Positions 6,372 through 12,200 of a DNA stretch of 21,577 bases are shown piece by piece (the stretch's first letter is position 1; the number at the start of each line of letters is the position of its first letter). Source of the DNA: Candidatus Roizmanbacteria bacterium (GTDB lineage Bacteria > Patescibacteriota > Microgenomatia > UBA1406 > GWC2-37-13); the NCBI GenBank assembly GCA_027002315.1, contig JALWZV010000032.1, positions 1 through 21,577 on the forward strand, given 5' to 3'. Position numbers and translations under genes: made by a program. Below the pieces are notes generated by a model, which saw only the letters and a program-made list of their open reading frames with translations, was not told the DNA's origin and did not search any database.

Positions 6372-6926
6372 TTACATTCTATAAAAGTAGGTAAAAAATG
6401 GTTTATCTTTTATTGTTTTGACCAGCTTTTTATCAAAATACCCAATCTTAAAACCATGAGAGATGATTAAAGCTCCCTTTTTCGCTGTTTGCAGCTTATT
6501 CTTTAGTTTATCTATGAAATTAGGCATCAAAAAGATATAGATTACATCAGCCTTTGCAATCTTGTCTGTTTCCAGTATGTTCTCGACTTTAAAAATTGCT
6601 TTTGAGTTTTGAAATCTAGCCTTAAGTCTTGAAAGTGCGATCAGTACAGGGTTAACGTCTATACCAATAGCCTTAACGTTATAAAGCTTATCAGCAAGTA
6701 TTACCGTTCTTCCATCTCCACAGCCTAAATCCAAAAAAACTTGATTTTTTTTAAGTCCAGCCTCTTTTAAAATCTTCTTCGTTTGATCTGAGCTAGTTGG
6801 GACAAACGGAGACCCTTTTAAGTTAGAGATAAATAAAAAGAAGGTATAAACAGCAAAAACCACTGAAAACACCAGCATAATTACAACTAAGATAAGATAA
6901 CCGACAAGAAGAATTAAACTTAACAT
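6372..6926 (-). CDS. membrane-anchored SAM-dependent methyltransferase, FAM173-like
   Basis: Residues 1-34 are one or two strongly hydrophobic membrane segments. The soluble domain has the SAM-binding motif I LDLGCGDGR (65-73) and IDVNP (89-93), which would hold the ribose. DVIYIFLMP (127-135) follows at the place of motif IV. PFVPTSSDQ (40-48) before motif I, the GDGR form of motif I and NPxLI after the acidic residue together recall the FAM173/ATPSCKMT lysine methyltransferase family. Known members are membrane-bound and methylate lysine in mitochondrial ATP synthase c-subunit or adenine nucleotide translocase. SAM methyltransferase is certain from motif I; FAM173 membership and a lysine substrate are inference. 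It is divergent from rmuC across 62 nt. Length 184 residues. Confidence 0.82.
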   Translation of the reverse strand: MLSLILLVGYLILVVIMLVFSVVFAVYTFFLFISNLKGSPFVPTSSDQTKKILKEAGLKKNQVFLDLGCGDGRTVILADKLYNVKAIGIDVNPVLIALSRLKARFQNSKAIFKVENILETDKIAKADVIYIFLMPNFIDKLKNKLQTAKKGALIISHGFKIGYFDKKLVKTIKDKPFFTYFYRM

Positions 6927-6932
6927 TCAACT

Positions 6933-6938
6933 ATTATA
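6933..6938 (-). promoter_or_regulatory. -10 box for a leaderless methyltransferase mRNA
   Basis: TATAAT on the minus strand ends 6 nt before the ATG at 6926. No good -35 was found at 16-18 nt. Confidence 0.5.
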
Positions 6939-6965
6939 TAATAAAATGTAACGCAATAAGTAACT

Positions 6966-6982
6966 TATAATTTTGATATCAT
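6966..6982 (+). promoter_or_regulatory. candidate -10 boxes for rmuC-rsmI
   Basis: Two options overlap. TATAAT at 6966-6971 is 17 nt before the ATG at 6989. TGATATCAT at 6974-6982 has the extended -10 form (TGnTATnnT) and ends 6 nt before the ATG, which would give a leaderless mRNA. No -35 matches either well. Confidence 0.4.
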
Positions 6983-6988
6983 AATAAT

Positions 6989-8074
6989 ATGACAAATATA
7001 TTTTTAGGATTACTAGTTCTTGTAATTCTCATACTTGGATACCTTATTTATTATCTGAGACAAAAGACGGATCCCGCAAAAACACTTGAGGAAATAGAAA
7101 ATAAACTTAATAAGATATACAAAGACACTCTTGAAAGTGTTACAAAACAACTTGTTCTCTCATCAAAACAATCTTTAAAGATAGAGAAAGAATCGATTAA
7201 GACAGATCTTGAAAATAAGAGGCGTGAGTTAAAAGAGATGGTTGATAATACTTTAAAAGAGTTAAGAGAAGCTCAGAAAGAAAGATTTAATCTTAAAGAG
7301 GTTACCGAACAGCTAAAATTAGAAACACAAAATTTAAAAACAGAGACCACAAACTTGAGAAAGGTTCTCTCGAATAATCAAATGAGAGGGCAGTTTGGTG
7401 AACAGGTTGCAGAAAATCTCCTTAGAATGGTTGGCTTTAGTAAAGGTGTTGATTATGAAGTAAACACAAAGCTCGACACGAAAAAAACACGTCCAGACTT
7501 TTCTATATTCCTCCCTGACGGAACAAAGATAAACGTTGATGTTAAATTTCCTTATGCTAATTTGCAAAAACTATCAGAGACAGATGACGCTATGCTTAGA
7601 AAGGAATACGCTAAAAAATTTGAGACCGATGTAAAGAACAAGATAACACAGGTTACCACTCGTGATTACATTAATCCAGAAGAAAAAACGGTGGACTTTG
7701 TTATTCTTTTCATTCCTAATGAGATGATATTTTCCTATATTTATGACAAACTTAATCATGTTTGGACTGATGCGCTCAAAAAGCATGTTATACTATCCGG
7801 TCCTTTTAGTTTTACAGCTATTTTAATGCTTGTAAAACAAGCTTATCAGAACTTTAATTATCAAAAAAATATACGCAAAATTATCACTCACATAAAAACA
7901 TTTGAAAATGAGTTTGGTAAATACACTGAAGAGTTTGTGAAGATAGGTTCAATTATAGAAAGGCTTTCTAATCAGTACGAAAAAGTAAACACCACACGTA
8001 CAAGACAGTTGCAAAGAGTTATGGACAAGATTAAGATAGAGGAAGGTAGTACACAAACAAAACTTTTAACATAA
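6989..8074 (+). CDS. rmuC: DNA recombination protein RmuC
   Basis: Residues 4-23 form a membrane anchor, followed by a long coiled coil (about 30-130). The RmuC core begins at GQFGEQ (134-139). RPDFSIFLPDG starts at 168, and DVKFP (184-188) completes the PD-(D/E)xK-like set with D170, D184 and K186. RmuC is linked to limiting DNA inversions and rearrangements, and a nuclease role is predicted from this fold. At 361 residues it is shorter than E. coli RmuC (475), mostly through a shorter coiled coil and C-terminus. rsmI follows after 3 nt, so the two form an operon. Confidence 0.93.
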   Translation: MTNIFLGLLVLVILILGYLIYYLRQKTDPAKTLEEIENKLNKIYKDTLESVTKQLVLSSKQSLKIEKESIKTDLENKRRELKEMVDNTLKELREAQKERFNLKEVTEQLKLETQNLKTETTNLRKVLSNNQMRGQFGEQVAENLLRMVGFSKGVDYEVNTKLDTKKTRPDFSIFLPDGTKINVDVKFPYANLQKLSETDDAMLRKEYAKKFETDVKNKITQVTTRDYINPEEKTVDFVILFIPNEMIFSYIYDKLNHVWTDALKKHVILSGPFSFTAILMLVKQAYQNFNYQKNIRKIITHIKTFENEFGKYTEEFVKIGSIIERLSNQYEKVNTTRTRQLQRVMDKIKIEEGSTQTKLLT

Positions 8075-8077
8075 CAT

Positions 8078-8776
8078 ATGTTGTATTTTGTAGGAATGCC
8101 CTTAGGTAATATCGAAGATATTACCATTAGAGCAATAAAAACTCTCTTTTCTTCTGATATTATTCTTGCCGAGGACACTCGTTCTGCTGCCGATATTCTG
8201 TTTGAGTTGAAAAGGAAATACTCAGAAATAATTCAACCTGTTCCTAAGATAGTTTCCTACTATAAAGACGTAGAGATGGAGAAGCTTCCACAAGTAGTTA
8301 TGTGGTTAAAAGAAGGAAAAAAAGTTTCTCTCATCTCGGAAGCAGGAATGCCGTTAATCTCCGACCCCGGCTATCTTTTACTAAAATACGTAAAAAACAA
8401 CAATATCGAGTATGACGTTATCCCTGGACCAACAGCCTTCACTACTTCTTTAGTTCAATCAGGATTTCCTTTAGTAAATATTCTTTTTATTGGGTTCATG
8501 CCCAAAAAAACAGGAGAGCTCAAGAAAAAGCTGGAGCAGTTGAGGATTACGTCAAGAATTTTTGAGACTCTAACGGTTACAGCTTACGAATCCCCTTTTA
8601 GACTAAAAAAAACCATTGAGTTGATAAAAGAAAAGTTACCAGATGCAAAACTATGCATCTGCCGTGAACTCACAAAAAAACATCAAGAAATAATCCATGA
8701 GGGTGAGATAAGCGAGTTTCTTAAAAAAGAGGTAAAGGGAGAGATTACACTGGTTTTAAGTTTCAAGAACCAGTAA
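8078..8776 (+). CDS. rsmI: 16S rRNA (cytidine1402-2'-O)-methyltransferase RsmI, without C-terminal tail
   Basis: RsmI methylates the 2'-OH of C1402 in the decoding centre of 16S rRNA, using SAM. The tetrapyrrole-methylase fold motifs are all present: FVGMPLGNIEDIT at the start, AEDTR, SEAGMPLISDPG (about 88-99), IPGPTA, SPFRL and CRELTKKHQE. The start at 8078 puts the first motif at residue 4, as in other RsmI proteins. It has 232 residues against 286 in E. coli; the missing part is the C-terminal helical domain. It is read with rmuC, 3 nt upstream. Its 3' end overlaps by 14 nt the convergent broken gene at 8763-8954. Confidence 0.95.
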   Translation: MLYFVGMPLGNIEDITIRAIKTLFSSDIILAEDTRSAADILFELKRKYSEIIQPVPKIVSYYKDVEMEKLPQVVMWLKEGKKVSLISEAGMPLISDPGYLLLKYVKNNNIEYDVIPGPTAFTTSLVQSGFPLVNILFIGFMPKKTGELKKKLEQLRITSRIFETLTVTAYESPFRLKKTIELIKEKLPDAKLCICRELTKKHQEIIHEGEISEFLKKEVKGEITLVLSFKNQ

Positions 8777-8954
8777 AGTGCGTTCTATTTGGGTCTAAAA
8801 AATTTGATAATTTACGTGTTATTTTATTAAATCCAGCGTAAAGCAACCCCACAATCAAGAATGGAATAGCTACTAAAGGAAATTTATCCTCTATGGATGT
8901 TAAATATTGGTCCCCTGCTCTTGCTGCAGCATCATTAATACGTTAGTTGCTCAT
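8763..8954 (-). pseudogene. small membrane-protein gene with a stop at codon 4
   Basis: The ATG at 8952-8954 sits 7 nt after a good promoter, but codon 4 is TAA (ATG AGC AAC TAA). The frame then stays open for 59 codons to TGA at 8763-8765. The product would read INDAAARAGDQ, then a hydrophobic helix FPLVAIPFLIVGLLYAGF, then the basic stretch NKITRKL and a short polar tail. The order of helix then positive charges suggests a single-pass membrane protein. The composition and the well-placed promoter argue for a real gene that has one nonsense mutation or sequencing error. The only nearby in-frame alternative start is the rare ATT after CGT. I do not recognise the family. Confidence 0.5.
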
Positions 8955-8961
8955 GTCCTAT

Positions 8962-8990
8962 AGTATAACACAGGAATTTTAATCTCACAA
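8962..8990 (-). promoter_or_regulatory. promoter of the broken small membrane-protein gene
   Basis: On the minus strand TTGTGA (8985-8990), a 17-nt spacer and TATACT (8962-8967) precede the ATG at 8954 by 7 nt. The -35 overlaps the stop codon (8985-8987) of the DUF59 fragment, so the two genes were neighbours before the giant gene came between. Confidence 0.6.
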
Positions 8991-9101
8991 CCCCATCATA
9001 GCTCTCACCTCAGGAGCAACCATATCCAGACTCCAAGGAGGATCAAATGTAAGCTCCACATTTACAGTCTTAAATCCGACCTTTTGAAAGTGTGATATCA
9101 A
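8985..9101 (-). pseudogene. 3' fragment of a DUF59 gene, second copy of the gene at 15009-15317
   Basis: Read on the minus strand, 8988-9083 encodes 32 residues that match residues 71-102 of the intact DUF59 protein at 15009-15317 except for Val in place of Ile. Key pieces are TFDPPWSLDMVAPEVRAMMGL split here as TFDPPWS and LDMVAPEVRAMMGL. It ends in TGA at 8985-8987. Upstream the similarity fades over about six codons (HFQK against SLKK) and an in-frame TAA lies at 9102-9104, so the first two thirds of the gene are gone. Over the 96 nt there are nine differences, and seven of the eight changed codons are synonymous. From 9105 to 9269 I see no gene; it is AT-rich leader for the giant gene. 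Confidence 0.85.
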
Positions 9102-9269
9102 TTACCTAATCTTGCTATTATATTATTAATATATTCTCCTTCTTCAGATTGTATTATCAAAGAATGTCTTTTATTAAGAAACAGAGTATTTTTTTATTAT
9201 GATAACCAAAATATTATACCTATGATGTAAAATCATATTAAACTTAAATTACTAGAATTTTTAATACTT

Positions 9270-12200
9270 ATGGAGGGAACAGAGCAAAAAACTACTCAGA
9301 TTAAAATACCAACACATCACCACTCGTTAAGAAATACTCTACTATCTCATGTGCTAAGAAACGAAAATTTCCAAACAAAACTTGAAAAATTAGGAATACA
9401 GAATTTAGACAATATAGATGAAGTTCCCAGTCTCCCTTTTAAACAAAAAAAAACTTTACTGACAGTTTTCTCTGAACATCTTCAACAAGAATTAAAACCG
9501 AAGGATGAAACAAGCAAACCAACAGAGTTTTTGAAACAACTCAGAAATGAACAAACACAAAGGCAATTAGAAGAAGTGTTTCAAATCTCTTATCCTATCG
9601 ATCTGGACTTGCTTTCTTTAATTCTTTTTAGAGTAAGAAGCGGTCAATCAGAGTTCACAGTAAAACAAGAAAAACTCACACCTAATGAGCTTATTAACAA
9701 ACTTGCCTCGGGACATGTTACTCCTGCAGAGGTAGGAGAAGCGTTGAACGCTGAAGTTTTTAAACCTTCAAGGATGGAGATAGTTACTCAAAGACAATCT
9801 CCAAACCCTCTTTCTCAGTCGTTTGCAGAAGCTGTCTCAAATAGCATTGATGCTATCTTAATCACAAAAGAAGGTCATCGAACTGTAGGTCAATGGGGAC
9901 GAGGAATTAAGATGCTCCTGAACTTTTTAGAAACTTCAAATGACAAAATTACCATAACGACAAAACAAGAAAATAGTGCTCCCTATCAAATAGAGCTATC
10001 TTTAAGAAACGGCAGGTACTGTATACAGGCTAAAACTTTAGACACAGCAGATAATCTTGGCTCTCACGGAACAGTAGTTGCCTTACAAAAAGATGTTCCT
10101 CTATCTAACAATTTACAAAAGGCAATAGAAGAACGAATTAAACAACGTTTTATGGTTATCCCATCGTTGGATATAAACGTTAATAAGCAAAAGGTTAACG
10201 GGAGAGAGAAAATTCACCATATAAACGGACAAGTACTATCAAAAGAAGAAAAACAAGGAGAAATTAACGTTGATATATCGCCAACTCAAGTTACAGTACA
10301 AGATAACGGTGTAGGTATGAGTAAGGAAACTTTACTTTCTATGTTTACGCCCAATCTTGGAACAAAAACTTACCGCGAAATTAACGAAATAAACAAAGAC
10401 GAGTTTCTTCCTTTTGTTGATGTTTTTTACAAAGAAGGGGAAGAACCCAATATTACTCTAGCACGAAACAGAGAATTAGTTGGAGAAATAAGAGAAGAAA
10501 ACAGACTAAATCTTTTTTCTCACAACTTAATAGTTGATCTAGGTCCATTGGCACAAGTATCTGATGCTAGAGAAGGAGTGAGAATTAACGAAAATTTCCA
10601 AGCCGCTCTGCAAAAAGTTGTTGAAATAGTTGCAGAAAGCACACAACCAGATGCAATAAAACTGCAAATTTTTAATTCCCTGACAGAAGGTTTATCTGCA
10701 TTAGGAGGAAGAAAGATTGGAGAGAAACGTCAAGAACACTTTCTTATCACTCAAAAAATAATTAATCAGATTAGAGAAGAAGTTAAACCAATAAAAAAAA
10801 GATTAGAGAAGCAAGGATATACTTTTCTTCCAAACAATCCTGAGTTTCAAGATCTTAAGATTAGTCAAGATAAAAAAACTATTTTTATCGACCCTCTTCT
10901 TTTTGCATTTAAACCAGAAAAAGTTCCTGTTTTAAAAGAGGTTAACGAGTTCACCTCTCAAACGGGTAAAAGGCTTTACCTTACTGAATTCGCAGAGAAC
11001 TCTCAGTCTACTCTTATTACCATAGAAAACGGTTTTATTCTTGATGAAAAAGTCTGGGAAAAAATCATTGCAAAGAAACAGTTACTTGAAACCCTTCCTG
11101 CAGACAGTCCTGAAAGAAAAGAGATAGAAGAAGATCTTGTTATTTTAACTGAAGCATTAGAGCTAAGACTCAATCCCGTCTCAACTTCATATGATCCCAA
11201 AGAAAAAGGCCATATTAACAAAGATAAAAGAGAAAATAGAGTTATTTTTAGTAAAAGTAGTGACACCACTCTAGAACAAATAGCAGAAATTGATTGGCCT
11301 GTTTGGTTAACTGAGCAAGATAAATTGAAATTAATGAATGAATTAACTTCCAAATATTCTTTTGAAGAGGTTGGTTGGTATGTGAACGAACAAGGTGAAA
11401 TAACTAATATCACTACTCTTTGCCCCCTACCCGATGGAAGAGTATTAGTCGGAGGAACCCATGGTGGACATATTATGATATATGATCCTGAGACAAACAA
11501 AATAGAAAGTACGGGTCAGATATATCAACCCGGTAATCAGCATTCCTGGGAGGGTATAATGACCTCCTTCTCTCTTCCCAATGGAAGAGTATTGATTGGA
11601 GGTTTAAACGGAAAAATCATGATATATGATCCTGAGTCAAACAAACTTGAGGATACGGGACAGACGTATAAAGATTTTGAAAGTAATAGAGAGCGCATAA
11701 ATACTTTTTTTCTCTCTAACAAAAAAGTTTTAGCTGGAGGATCTAGTGGAAAAATTATGATATATGACCCTGAGTCAAACAAACTTGAGGATACAGGTCA
11801 AGTATATAATAAACTTGAAAATTCTGGCAAACAAATAACTACTTTCTCTTCTCTTCCTGACGGAAGAGTTTTAATTGGAGGATTTGGTGGAAAAATTATG
11901 ATATATGACCCTGAGTCAAACAAACTTGAGGATACAGGTCAAATACTTGAAGATTTTATCGTGGAAAGTATATACACTTCCATTTCTCTTCCTGACGGAA
12001 GAGTTTTAATTGGAGGATCTAGTGGAAAAATTATGATATATGACCCTGAGTCAAACAAACTTGAAGATACAGGGCTAACATGTAACTCTGAAAAGGTTCA
12101 ATATCCAATACTTGGTTTTTCACCTATGACTGCTAACGGAGATATACTTATTGCAAACTTTGACCGTTATACACCTGTATACAACGTAAAAACAAACACG

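Noticed and set aside
8943..8945. Recoded TAA or an alternative genetic code to rescue the small membrane-protein gene
   Set aside because: TAA ends rmuC, topA and other genes here and TGA ends pyrG and the EEP gene, so the standard bacterial code holds.
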